Part shown: in pieces, positions 46,177 through 55,918 of the stretch
Layout of the letters: the number at the start of each line of letters is the position of its first letter
Numbering within the stretch: the first letter of the stretch is position 1
Source: Saccharopolyspora flava
GTDB lineage: Bacteria > Actinomycetota > Actinomycetes > Mycobacteriales > Pseudonocardiaceae
Length of the DNA: 64,000 bases
NCBI RefSeq assembly: GCF_900116135.1
Contig: NZ_FOZX01000011.1
Location: 62,001-126,000 of the forward strand
Reading direction: 5' to 3'
The notes under the pieces: model-generated
What the model was told of the DNA's origin: nothing
The model's database searches: none
The model's input: the letters and a program-made list of their open reading frames with translations, nothing else
Program-made: the position numbers and the translations under genes

Positions 46177-47382
46177 ATGTCTTCCTCGGTGGGAGCAAGG
46201 ATTCGGTTGGCGCGGGAGCGCGTCGGGATGAGTCGTCGTGTCCTGGGCGGGCTCGTTGAGCGGTCGGCCGAGTGGGTGAAGGCGGTCGAGACGGGCCGGT
46301 TGCAGACGCCGAAGTTGTCGATGCTCGCCAAGATCGCGCACGCGCTCGACGTGCGGGACCTGGCCGAGCTCACCGGAAACGGGGACGCGGTCTCGGTCGC
46401 CAAGTACGGTCCGACCGCGGCTCACGCCGCGCTTCACGACGTTCAGGTGGCGTTGACCGAATATCGGCTGAAGCCGGAGTCGCGCGCGGTGGATCTGGCG
46501 CATCTGCGGGAGCGGCTGGCAGGTGCGTGGAAGGTCCGGCACGCTTCGCCCGATCACCGCACGCGCCTCGGCGGACTGCTGCCCGCGTTGATCCGCGACG
46601 CCCAAACCGCTGTCCGCGCACGTCAAGGCTCGGAACGACGGGAGGCACGACGTGTCCTGGCGGGTGTTTACCGGCTCGCGGACTTCTACGTGGCGTTCCA
46701 GCCCGCGCCGGAACTGGTGTGGCTGGTGGCGGACCGCGCGGTCACCGAGGCGCAGGAAACCGACGACCCGTACGAGCTGGCGGCGAGCGCGTGGGCGCTG
46801 GTGCAGGCGTTGCGCGAGTCGGGACGCTGGGAGGAGGCGATCAGCGTGGCCACCGACGGCATCGCCCAGGTCGAACCCCACCTCGACTCGTGCCCGGACG
46901 ACTGGCGGGGCATCGCCGGCGCGCTGCACGCGGAGAACGCCCTCACCTGCGCCCGCCGAGGCCGGCACGGTGAAGCCTGGCGGCATTGGGAAGCAGCGAA
47001 CCGGATCGCCCAACGGCTCGGAACCGAATACCGCCATGTGCAAACGAGTTTCGGTCTTCCCGTGATGAAGGCCAACGCCGTCACCCTCGGCGTGGAACTC
47101 CGCCGCGCGGGAGAAGCACGGCGCGCGGCCGACTTCGACCCGGCCGACATCGCCTCGGTTCCGCGTCGTGCCCGGCACCTCATCGAGGTCGCGAGAGCAC
47201 ACGCCCTGCAAGGAGATCGGGACGCCACGCTCACGATCCTCGACCGCTCGGTGCGAACCGCGCCCGAGACGGCCCGCTTCAACGGATGGGCGCGCGAACT
47301 CACCCACTCGCTGCTCGCCCAACCACCCACGGGCCAGACCGCGGCCGTCCGCTCCCTCGCCACCCGCATCGGCGTCCACTGA
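46177..47382 (+). CDS. XRE-family regulator with TPR-like domain (copy 1)
   Basis: The product has 401 residues. An N-terminal HTH (GARIRLARERVGMSRRVLGGLVERSAEWVKAVETGRLQTPKLSMLAKIAHALDV, about 6-60) is followed by about 320 residues of Ala/Arg-rich helical repeats resembling TPR modules, ending GQTAAVRSLATRIGVH. Such proteins are common in actinomycetes as regulators of development or secondary metabolism. It begins 80 bp after array 3 and is followed by the micro-gene pair at 47440. The similar C-terminus (RxxSLATRIGV / RSMAGRIGV) shows it is a distant paralogue of the gene at 48600. Confidence 0.88.
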   Translation: MSSSVGARIRLARERVGMSRRVLGGLVERSAEWVKAVETGRLQTPKLSMLAKIAHALDVRDLAELTGNGDAVSVAKYGPTAAHAALHDVQVALTEYRLKPESRAVDLAHLRERLAGAWKVRHASPDHRTRLGGLLPALIRDAQTAVRARQGSERREARRVLAGVYRLADFYVAFQPAPELVWLVADRAVTEAQETDDPYELAASAWALVQALRESGRWEEAISVATDGIAQVEPHLDSCPDDWRGIAGALHAENALTCARRGRHGEAWRHWEAANRIAQRLGTEYRHVQTSFGLPVMKANAVTLGVELRRAGEARRAADFDPADIASVPRRARHLIEVARAHALQGDRDATLTILDRSVRTAPETARFNGWARELTHSLLAQPPTGQTAAVRSLATRIGVH

Positions 47383-47439
47383 TCGGGTGGAGGTACGAAA
47401 CGTACCCGATTCCCGCTGCGGCGGGCCGATGTTGAAGGC

Positions 47440-47628
47440 ATGACTGGAACAACTCTGGGGGCGGTCGTGCGGCGGTGGCTTCCGTCGCCGTCACTGCGAG
47501 ACGTCGAAACCCACCTCGCCGTGGAAGGCGAGCCGACCGCCGCGTGCGGGCAACCGGTGATGTGGGCAGAACCTGGGCACCCCACGACCCGACGCCCCCG
47601 CTGCAAGACCTGCGAGCGCCCACGATGA
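47440..47628 (+). CDS. Small zinc-ribbon-like protein (pair 1, first gene)
   Basis: A 62-residue protein: MTGTTLGAVVRRWLPSPSLR, then ETHLAVEGEPTAACGQPVMW and PRCKTCERPR. The ACGQPV Cys and CKTC at the end could form a zinc site. It is paralogous to the product at 50414, about 65% identical by eye. Its stop overlaps the start of the next micro-gene (ATGA). Function unknown. Confidence 0.75.
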   Translation: MTGTTLGAVVRRWLPSPSLRDVETHLAVEGEPTAACGQPVMWAEPGHPTTRRPRCKTCERPR

Positions 47629-47822
47629 CCACTCGCGAAACGGCACTGGCAATCGCCCTCCGCCAAACCCAATGGCTCCTCGACGAAGCAGCCTTCAACG
47701 CCGGAGGCGGACGCCTCACCGGCCAGGACTGCCAACAACTCGGCCAACACCTCCGAGACCTTGCGGAGGTTCTCGACACGTACCCAGCGCCCGCAACCCG
47801 GACGAAGAGCCTCACGCAGTGA
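47625..47822 (+). CDS. Small helical protein (pair 1, second gene)
   Basis: A 65-residue, mostly helical protein: MTTRETALAIALRQTQWLLD, EAAFNAGGGRLTGQDCQQLG, QHLRDLAEVLDTY. It is translationally coupled to the zinc-ribbon gene and paralogous to the product at 50599. Pairs of this kind near XRE regulators are known in Pseudonocardiaceae; no function is assigned. Confidence 0.7.
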   Translation: MTTRETALAIALRQTQWLLDEAAFNAGGGRLTGQDCQQLGQHLRDLAEVLDTYPAPATRTKSLTQ

Positions 47823-47870
47823 CGCTGCCTCGCGCTCAGCTCAAGCCAGCAGAACAGGCGGTCGAGCTGT

Positions 47871-48045
47871 GCGAGCGGTCCAGCGGTGACCGTCCCAGGC
47901 GTAGCTGCTCGCATACCCTTTTCGCAGGTCAGGAGGTTGGCGGCTGGGTGTAAGATCATCAAGGTCGGTTGTGCGCGATCTCCATTGGGGGTCGCTCGCC
48001 TTGATCTTTGAAAACCCAGGTCAGACCCAGTGGATTTGCACAGCC
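47871..48045 (+). promoter_or_regulatory. Leader of CRISPR array 4
   Basis: GCGAGCGG (47871-47878) / CTGCTCGC (47905-47912), then CGCAGGTCA, 19 bases, TAAGATC (47951-47957), and the conserved TTGATCTTTGAAAACCCAGG before the first repeat. It begins 48 bp after the micro-gene pair. Confidence 0.8.
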
Positions 48046-48446
48046 CTGTCACCGGCCTCCCTGGCCGGTCCTCATTGCCACTCGACCACCGACGTCTTAC
48101 CCGTTCCGGGCGGGCCGTAGCTGTCACCGGCCTCCCTGGCCGGCCCTCATTGCCACGGCCTGCTGCGGACGAGCTGGCATCCACCGTGTCCGCTGTCACC
48201 GGCCTCCCTGGCCGGTCCTCATTGCCACTAGTGCAGGACCGGGGACAGGCGTGAGCGCCGGGGAGCCCGTCACCGGCCTCCCCTGGCCGGTCCTCATTGC
48301 CACAACCACTCCTGGATGATGAGCGGGTCATCACAGCACACCGTCACCGGCTTCCCCGGCCGGTCCTCATTGCCACCCCACTGGAACGGCGCGGGCACCG
48401 CCGGGACCGGCCGTCACCGGCCTCCTCGGTCGGTCCTCCTTGCGTT
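48046..48446 (+). CRISPR. CRISPR array 4 (6 repeats)
   Basis: Repeats start at 48046, 48121, 48193, 48267 (one inserted base), 48341 and 48411 (3' end decayed), with spacers of 34-39 bp. The first four have the loop TCCCT, the array-specific form; the last two are variants. The orientation is rightward, with decay at the leader-distal end. Confidence 0.95.
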
Positions 48447-48599
48447 CTGGGTGGCAAAACCCTCTCTCACCCGACTCGACGGAGGTCTGTCACCGCCCCG
48501 CCGACTCAAATGCGCGCATTTTGCCTGGTCGGGGGTCGTCAGCTGATCGTGTGATGGCTAGGCTGGGTGGTTCTTGGCGGTGGGATGAGGTGGTTCCTC

Positions 48600-49760
48600 G
48601 TGTCTGACAAGGCTCTTGGTGAGCGGGTTCGCGAGTTGCGGGGGTGGTTGTTCACGCAGCGACAGCTCGCCGAGCGGGCTGGGGTTTCCGTGGATCTGGT
48701 GCGGAAACTTGAGCAGGGAACCCGGAATTCGGCCAGTGTCGCGAGTCTTCATCGGCTGGCTCGTGCGCTCGACGTGTCGTTGGCGGAGCTCGTCGGGCCG
48801 GGTTCGCTTCCCGAGCAGGGGAGTGGTGAGGGGGTTACCGCGCTTCGGTTCGCGGTGTCCGGAATCGATGATCTGCTCGACCCCTCCGAGATCGAGCCCG
48901 TGGAGCCTCGGGAGGTCGAGCGGACGCTCACGTACCTGTGGGGTGTCTACTGGGCCGGGCGCTACGACCAGCTGGTTTCTCTCATCCCGTCTGCGCTGGC
49001 CTCACTGCGGGCGGAGACCGGGAATCCCGCTGCCGTCGCCCACGGTTATTGGGTCGCCGGGTGCGTGCTGACTCAGCTGCGGCAGCCGGACGCGGCGTTC
49101 ATCGCGATTCGGCACGCCGTCGATGCCGCTGATCAGAGCGGGGATCCGTTGCTCGCGGCGACTCTGCGAGGTTCGTTGTCGTGGCAGTTGATGGTGGCGG
49201 GCCGATTCGTCGAGTCCGAGGCGCTGGCGGTTCGGGCTGCCGAAGTGATCGAGCCGCGTGGAGAGGTGAGCCCGCCGGGCTTGTCGGTGTACGGCTCGTT
49301 GGTGCTCACCGCAGCGACCGCGGCCGCACGTGCGCGGAAGAACGGGCGTGCGCGGAATCTGCTCGCCGAGAGCTCCCAGGTCGCGCACCGGATCGGCGAG
49401 GATCGGCAGGACTACCAGACCGCGTTCGGCCCGTCGCAAGTTGCGATGCAGAGCGTCGATGTCGGCGTGCAGACCGAGGAATTCGGCGACGCTCTCACCG
49501 CCGCCCGCGTCATGCCCAACGCGGGAGCAGCCCTGCCTCTGGCATCCAGGGCTCGGCATCTCACCGACCGGGCACTGGCGCACGCCCGGCTGGGACAGCA
49601 CGACAAAGCCGCCAACCTCGTCCTCGCCGCCGAGCAGATGGCGCCGGACTGGGCCAAGCACCAGACGCTCGTCAAGTCCGTCACCCGCGACCTGCTCGGC
49701 ACCCGTGAATCCCGGACACCTCGACTCCGCAGCATGGCCGGACGCATTGGCGTCCGGTAG
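48600..49760 (+). CDS. XRE-family regulator with TPR-like domain (copy 2)
   Basis: The product has 386 residues. The HTH is KALGERVRELRGWLFTQRQLAERAGVSVDLVRKLEQGTRNSASVASLHRLARALDVSLAELVG (about 4-66), followed by a helical repeat region of about 300 residues and the end RLRSMAGRIGVR. GTG 48600 is chosen because GAGG lies nine bases before it; an ATG at 48585 has no RBS. It sits between arrays 4 and 5 and ends 31 bp before the leader of array 5. Target genes are unknown; control of arrays or the micro-genes is a guess from position. Confidence 0.87.
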   Translation: MSDKALGERVRELRGWLFTQRQLAERAGVSVDLVRKLEQGTRNSASVASLHRLARALDVSLAELVGPGSLPEQGSGEGVTALRFAVSGIDDLLDPSEIEPVEPREVERTLTYLWGVYWAGRYDQLVSLIPSALASLRAETGNPAAVAHGYWVAGCVLTQLRQPDAAFIAIRHAVDAADQSGDPLLAATLRGSLSWQLMVAGRFVESEALAVRAAEVIEPRGEVSPPGLSVYGSLVLTAATAAARARKNGRARNLLAESSQVAHRIGEDRQDYQTAFGPSQVAMQSVDVGVQTEEFGDALTAARVMPNAGAALPLASRARHLTDRALAHARLGQHDKAANLVLAAEQMAPDWAKHQTLVKSVTRDLLGTRESRTPRLRSMAGRIGVR

Positions 49761-49791
49761 TCGAACACCAGGTCGCTCCGTGCGAGCGGCT

Positions 49792-49956
49792 CAGCGGTGA
49801 CCGTTCCAGGCGTGGCCGCTCGCATGATGTTTTCGCAGGTCATGGCGCTGGTGGTCGGGTGTAAGATCGTTAAGGTCGGTTGTGCGCGATCTCCAGCGGG
49901 GGTCGCTCGCGTTGATCTTTGAAAACCCAGGTCAGACCCGGTGGATTTGGACAGCC
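49792..49956 (+). promoter_or_regulatory. Leader of CRISPR array 5
   Basis: GCGAGCGG (49792-49799) / CCGCTCGC (49816-49823), then CGCAGGTCA, 19 bases, TAAGATC (49862-49868), and GTTGATCTTTGAAAACCCAGG next to the first repeat. Confidence 0.8.
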
Positions 49957-50291
49957 CTGTCACCGGCCTCCATGGCCGGTCCCCATTGCCACCGGGTAGG
50001 TTGTTTTTGTGTCGCCAGAGGTCTTCGACGGCTGTCACCGGCCTCCATGGCCGGTCCCCATTGCCACAACTCCTTTTTCGGGTTCATATCCATTTCGGTC
50101 CGGCTGTCACCGGCCTCCATGGCCGGTCCCCATTGCCACGTCGGAACGGGATAGGACTGTTCTCACCAGGGAAAAGCTGTCACCGGCCTCCACGGCCGGG
50201 TCCCCATTGCCCCCGGCGTCACCGGGCGTGTGACCCAGCCGAGCTCGTCGTGCCGCTGTCACCGGCCTCCACTGCCGGTCCTTGTTACTGC
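49957..50291 (+). CRISPR. CRISPR array 5 (5 repeats)
   Basis: Repeats start at 49957, 50032, 50104, 50177 (one inserted base) and 50256 (decayed), with spacers of 36-42 bp. The first three have the loop TCCAT and end CCCCATTGCCAC, the form closest to array 2. Orientation is rightward. Confidence 0.95.
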
Positions 50292-50413
50292 CTGTCCGCA
50301 GGCGTCCGGCCGTGTGGTGGTGTGGGATTCGGGCTGCGCATGCGGTAGCTCGGGTGGGTAGTGGGACGTTGTGTCATACCCCGGTCCGGGTCGGCTCGGA
50401 CATTGTGGTGGGT

Positions 50414-50602
50414 ATGAGTGATGTGTTGCTGGGGGTTGTTGTTCGGCGGTGGTTGCCGTCGACTTCGTTGCGGGACTTGGAGATTCATCTCGCCATCGAG
50501 AGCGAGTCAGTCGGGGCGTGCGGGCAGCCGGTGATGTGGGCTGTGCCTGGCCATCCCGTGACGCGGCGGCCGCGGTGCGGGGATTGCGAGCGTGCTCGGT
50601 GA
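50414..50602 (+). CDS. Small zinc-ribbon-like protein (pair 2, first gene)
   Basis: A 62-residue paralogue of the protein at 47440: MSDVLLGVVVRRWLPSTSLR, EIHLAIESESVGACGQPVMW, PRCGDCERAR. The Cys positions (ACG, CxxC) are conserved between the two, which supports both being real. The stop overlaps the next start (GTGA). Confidence 0.75.
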   Translation: MSDVLLGVVVRRWLPSTSLRDLEIHLAIESESVGACGQPVMWAVPGHPVTRRPRCGDCERAR

Positions 50603-50823
50603 GTCGGCGTGAGGTCGCGCTGGCGGTTGTGCTGCGGCGGATGCAGTGGATGCTCGACGAGGCGGCCTTCGACCTCGGGGGAGGGCGGTTCACCTGCGCG
50701 GATTGCCGGGAGTTGAGCGAGTCGCTCCGCGAGGTGGCCGTAGTCCTCGACGACTACGTCAACACCTGGAACCAACCGGCTCGCGTTGAATGTCGAACGT
50801 CGTCCCAAACGGCAGAAGCATGA
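50599..50823 (+). CDS. Small helical protein (pair 2, second gene)
   Basis: A 74-residue paralogue of the product at 47625: GTG start, SRREVALAVVLRRMQWMLDE, AAFDLGGGRFTCADCRELSE, SLREVAVVLDDY. Here CADC replaces GQDC of the first copy. It is coupled to the upstream micro-gene and is followed by a terminator hairpin. Confidence 0.7.
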   Translation: MSRREVALAVVLRRMQWMLDEAAFDLGGGRFTCADCRELSESLREVAVVLDDYVNTWNQPARVECRTSSQTAEA

Positions 50824-50824
50824 G

Positions 50825-50860
50825 AAATCCCCTGGCCACCACGTGGTGACCAGGGGATTT
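50825..50860. terminator. Bidirectional terminator before GH3
   Basis: AAATCCCCTGG (50825-50835) pairs with CCAGGGGATTT (50850-50860), and the interior CCACCAC/GTGGTG continues the stem with one mismatch. AAAT/ATTT ends give U-runs on both strands. It lies between the convergent micro-gene and the GH3 stop. Confidence 0.9.
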
Positions 50861-50874
50861 CCAGACTCGTCAGG

Positions 50875-52698
<1,824 letters not shown>

Positions 52699-53014
52699 GA
52701 ACGCATCTCCTCCGCGTTGAGAAAACACCGTCGTGAAAAGCATTCGCCGAGACGGGAATCCGAAATGTTTCGGACCCTCCGCGCGACGAATGCCCCGGAC
52801 CGATCCAGTCGCCGTGAAGTCGGGTTTGTCGCGATCGCCGAACATAGCACCGCGGCACCGGAACGGGAATTCCTGGCGAGAGTTCGACACCATGCGGCGA
52901 AAAGGCGCATTCGCGTTCACCGAAATGCACGATCAGGCGGGTCATGCCGCGTGCGGCGGAGCCGGAATCCGCGAACAATCCCGCGGTGACGAACACGGCC
53001 GAGAGGACACCGCG
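52699..53014. promoter_or_regulatory. Divergent GH3/GH30 promoter region
   Basis: These 316 bp have no gene. A dyad CCGAAA-TG-TTTCGG at 52760-52773, about 62 bp upstream of the GH3 start, is a candidate operator, and GGAATTCC occurs near 52866. I recognise no LacI-type TGGGAGCGCTCCCA site. Confidence 0.4.
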
Positions 53015-54454
53015 ATGAGGCGAACCCGACCCTGGCGCACCCGCGCCGCACTGCTCACCGGCACCCTGCTGCTGGGAACCTCGGTGGGCGTCGCGCCCGG
53101 CGGTGCCGCCCCGGTCGTGCAGGTGTGGGAGACCACCGGAGACCGCGGCAAGCTTCTCGAACGCCAGGCGGACGAGGAGTTCGGCTCCGGCGGCAGCGCC
53201 GAGACCGTCATCGACGTCGACCCGGCCACCACCCACCAGACCATCGACGGGTTCGGGGCCGCCTTCACCGACTCCGCGGCCTCCCTCGTCGCCAACGATC
53301 TCGACCAGGGCGCGCGCGACGAGCTGATGAACAACCTCTTCGGCGCCAACGGGATCGGGCTCAGCATGGTCCGGCAGCCCCTGGGTGCCAGCGACTTCGC
53401 CACACCCGACTCCGGCGACTACACCTTCGACGACACCTGCTGCGACCTCGGCGACTTCTCCACCGCCCACGACGACGCCTACATCCTGCCGCTGCTGCGG
53501 CAGGCCAAGCAGATCAACCCCGGGCTGAAGGTGATGGGCACGCCGTGGAGCGCGCCGGCCTGGATGAAGACCAACGACAACATCGACGGCGGCGAGCTCA
53601 AGACCGACAGCCACGGGATCTTCGCCGACTACCTCGTCAAGACCGCCCAGGCCTACTCCGACGCGGGCGTGCCGCTGGACTACCTGAGCATCCAGAACGA
53701 GCCCTACCACCCCGAATCCGGCGACGGCTCGGCCGGATACCCGTCGATGCACATGAGCCCCGAGCAGCAGGCCGCCGTCATCGGCGACGAGATCGGGCCG
53801 AAACTCGCCGAATCCGGCCTCGGCACCCAACTGCTGGCGTGGGACCACAACTGGTCGCACCCCGACTACCCGGGCACCGTCGTCGACGACCCCGAAGCCG
53901 GCCCGCACGTGGCCGGGGCCGCGTTCCACTGCTACGAGGGCGACGTGACCGGGCAGAGCGAGTTCCAGCAGGCCCACCCCGACAAGGGCGTGTGGCTCAC
54001 CGAGTGCTCCGGCGGCGACTGGTCACCCGACTTCGCGCAGAACCTCAAGTGGCAGACGCAGAACCTCATCATCGGCGGCACCCGCAACGGCGCCAAGGGC
54101 GTCACGCTGTGGAACATGGCGCTCGACCAGAACCACGGGCCCACCAACGGCGGCTGCTCGGACTGCCGCGGCGTGGTCACCGTCGACACCGGCAGCGGGC
54201 AGGTCACCTACAACGAGGAGTACTACGTCCTCGGCCACGTCGCGAAGTTCGTGAAACCCGGTGCGCAGCGGGTGGAATCGAGCAGCAACCCGGGTGGGAT
54301 CGAGACCGTCGCCTTCCGCAACACCGACGGCTCGATCGCGCTGCTCGCGCTCAACGCCTCCGACTCCGAGCAGACCTTCCAGGTCCGTTCCGGCGGGCAG
54401 AGTTTCGAGCACTCGCTGCCCGCGGGAGCCGTGACGACCTTCGCGTGGTCCTGA
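53015..54454 (+). CDS. Secreted glycoside hydrolase family 30 (glucosylceramidase-type beta-glycosidase)
   Basis: The 479-residue protein has a signal peptide (RAALLTGTLLLGTSVGVAPGGAA). The barrel has HQTIDGFGAAFTDSAA, VMGTPWSAPAWMKTN, acid/base Glu in YLSIQNEPYHP and nucleophile Glu in KGVWLTECSGGDW. A beta-sandwich tail ends FEHSLPAGAVTTFAWS. The family includes glucosylceramidases and endo-beta-1,6-glucanases; activity here cannot be fixed. It is divergent from the GH3 gene and ends just before the second copy of the 26-bp palindrome. Confidence 0.92.
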   Translation: MRRTRPWRTRAALLTGTLLLGTSVGVAPGGAAPVVQVWETTGDRGKLLERQADEEFGSGGSAETVIDVDPATTHQTIDGFGAAFTDSAASLVANDLDQGARDELMNNLFGANGIGLSMVRQPLGASDFATPDSGDYTFDDTCCDLGDFSTAHDDAYILPLLRQAKQINPGLKVMGTPWSAPAWMKTNDNIDGGELKTDSHGIFADYLVKTAQAYSDAGVPLDYLSIQNEPYHPESGDGSAGYPSMHMSPEQQAAVIGDEIGPKLAESGLGTQLLAWDHNWSHPDYPGTVVDDPEAGPHVAGAAFHCYEGDVTGQSEFQQAHPDKGVWLTECSGGDWSPDFAQNLKWQTQNLIIGGTRNGAKGVTLWNMALDQNHGPTNGGCSDCRGVVTVDTGSGQVTYNEEYYVLGHVAKFVKPGAQRVESSSNPGGIETVAFRNTDGSIALLALNASDSEQTFQVRSGGQSFEHSLPAGAVTTFAWS

Positions 54455-54461
54455 TGGGGTG

Positions 54462-54487
54462 GGGGAAGTTTTCATGAAAACTTCCCC
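54462..54487. repeat. 26-bp perfect palindrome, copy 2 (intergenic)
   Basis: Identical to the copy at 4343-4368: GGGGAAGTTTTCA followed by its reverse complement. It starts 7 bp after the GH30 stop and ends 20 bp before the convergent P450 stop, a position where it could act as a bidirectional terminator. Confidence 0.9.
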
Positions 54488-54507
54488 ACCCACGGAACGA
54501 CGGGAGG

Positions 54508-55743
54508 TCAGTGGTCTACGGCGACGACCATGCCTCGGAGTTCGTAGCCGCCGATGGCGTCGTTGAACGACACCCTCGGCGGGGTCTGGAGGCGGACGCC
54601 GGGGAGGGCGAACAGGCGGGTCAGGAAGACGTCGGTCTCCTGGATCGCGATGTTGTTGCCCGGGCAGCGGTGCGCGCCGTCGCTGAACGACAGGCCCGGG
54701 GCCGTGGCCTCGGTGAGCTCGCGGTGCGGGCAGACCTCCAGCGGCTTGTCGCCGAACGCGGCGGTGTCGGCGTTGGTGCTGGTCACGTCGATGTCGATGA
54801 CCTCGCCCTCCGGCACCACGTGAGTCGCGCCGTCCTCGCCGGGCAGCTCCACCGGGGCCGTGGTGCGGCGGCGGAGGTTCGACACCACCGGCTCCAGGCG
54901 CAGGAACTCGTGCAGGATCGCCAGCCGCTCCGCTTCCTCGGCGTTGACGTAGCGCTCGCGCAGCGCGTCGTCGTCGAACAGGTGCCAGGCCGCGAGGTTC
55001 ACGAACTCACGCGTGGTCACCATGCCGGCGGCGGCGACCGTGATGCACTCGCCGAGGATCTCCGCCGACGAGCAGCCGTCGGCCAGCAGGTGCGAGATGA
55101 GGTCGTCCTGCGGCCGCTTGCGCCGGGCGCGCACCGCGGGCAGCACGTCGGCGAAGTAGATGCCGCCCCAGTTCACCGCCTGCCGCCACACCCAGTACAG
55201 GCCGTGCAGGCTGGTGAAACCCGGCTCGCCGAACTCCTCCGGGAAGAAGCGCTCCAGCCGCCCGGCCAGCCCCGGCTTGCTCTCGGTCAGCCCGATCACC
55301 GCGCACGCCACGCCGATCGCCAGCTCGAAGCTCAGCTCCGACAGCACCGCCGTGCCGTTGGCGGTGAGCTTGCCCAGCTGCTCGTCGGTGACCCGCTCCA
55401 TGATCCCGCGGTAGGACTCGTCGACCTTGCGGGGAGTGAAGTACTTGGCCGTCTGCCTGCGGTGCTCCCGGTGCTCCGGCCCGTCCCGGTACAGCACGGG
55501 ACGGCGGATCTTGGCAGGCATCTTCTCGACGGTCTCCACGCCGAGCCCGGCCTGGACCGTGTCGGTGCTGCGCAGGGCCGCGCGGGCGGCGGCGTGACCG
55601 CGAACCCGCCACACGCCGTCGGCGTCCCGGCTCACCGGGCATCCGCCGGTGTCCTGGCCGCGGTCGATCTTGCGCGCGTCGGTGCCGTCGTCGGTCGTCG
55701 ACATGGTGGGGACCGGTCCTTTCCCAAAGCCGGTGAGGAACAT
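54508..55743 (-). CDS. Cytochrome P450 lacking the usual I-helix acid
   Basis: The product has 411 residues. The heme-Cys motif is LSFSDGAHRCPGNNIAI, and ExxR is EFLRLEP. The I-helix reads TVAAAGMVTTREF: the family consensus AGxD/ETT has Val at the acid position, so proton delivery may differ, as in peroxygenase-like or otherwise altered P450s. The ATG at 55743 has GAGGA upstream; ATG 55704 (MSTTDDGTDARKI) is a weaker choice. There is no redox partner gene nearby. Substrate is unknown. Confidence 0.9.
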   Translation of the reverse strand: MFLTGFGKGPVPTMSTTDDGTDARKIDRGQDTGGCPVSRDADGVWRVRGHAAARAALRSTDTVQAGLGVETVEKMPAKIRRPVLYRDGPEHREHRRQTAKYFTPRKVDESYRGIMERVTDEQLGKLTANGTAVLSELSFELAIGVACAVIGLTESKPGLAGRLERFFPEEFGEPGFTSLHGLYWVWRQAVNWGGIYFADVLPAVRARRKRPQDDLISHLLADGCSSAEILGECITVAAAGMVTTREFVNLAAWHLFDDDALRERYVNAEEAERLAILHEFLRLEPVVSNLRRRTTAPVELPGEDGATHVVPEGEVIDIDVTSTNADTAAFGDKPLEVCPHRELTEATAPGLSFSDGAHRCPGNNIAIQETDVFLTRLFALPGVRLQTPPRVSFNDAIGGYELRGMVVAVDH

Positions 55744-55918
55744 GATCTTTCCTCACCTTTGGTAGCAGGACGGTGACCGCCCGCGCACCGGAGGTCTTCG
55801 CTTCGTAGCGGAAACTTCACCGACCGCGGCATCCGTTGAGCGGAACCGCCGGTGGGCGTGCACTGCGCGCTGAGTAACCCAATAGGATGACGGAAACGTC
55901 GGACGAGGAGCAGTGGTC

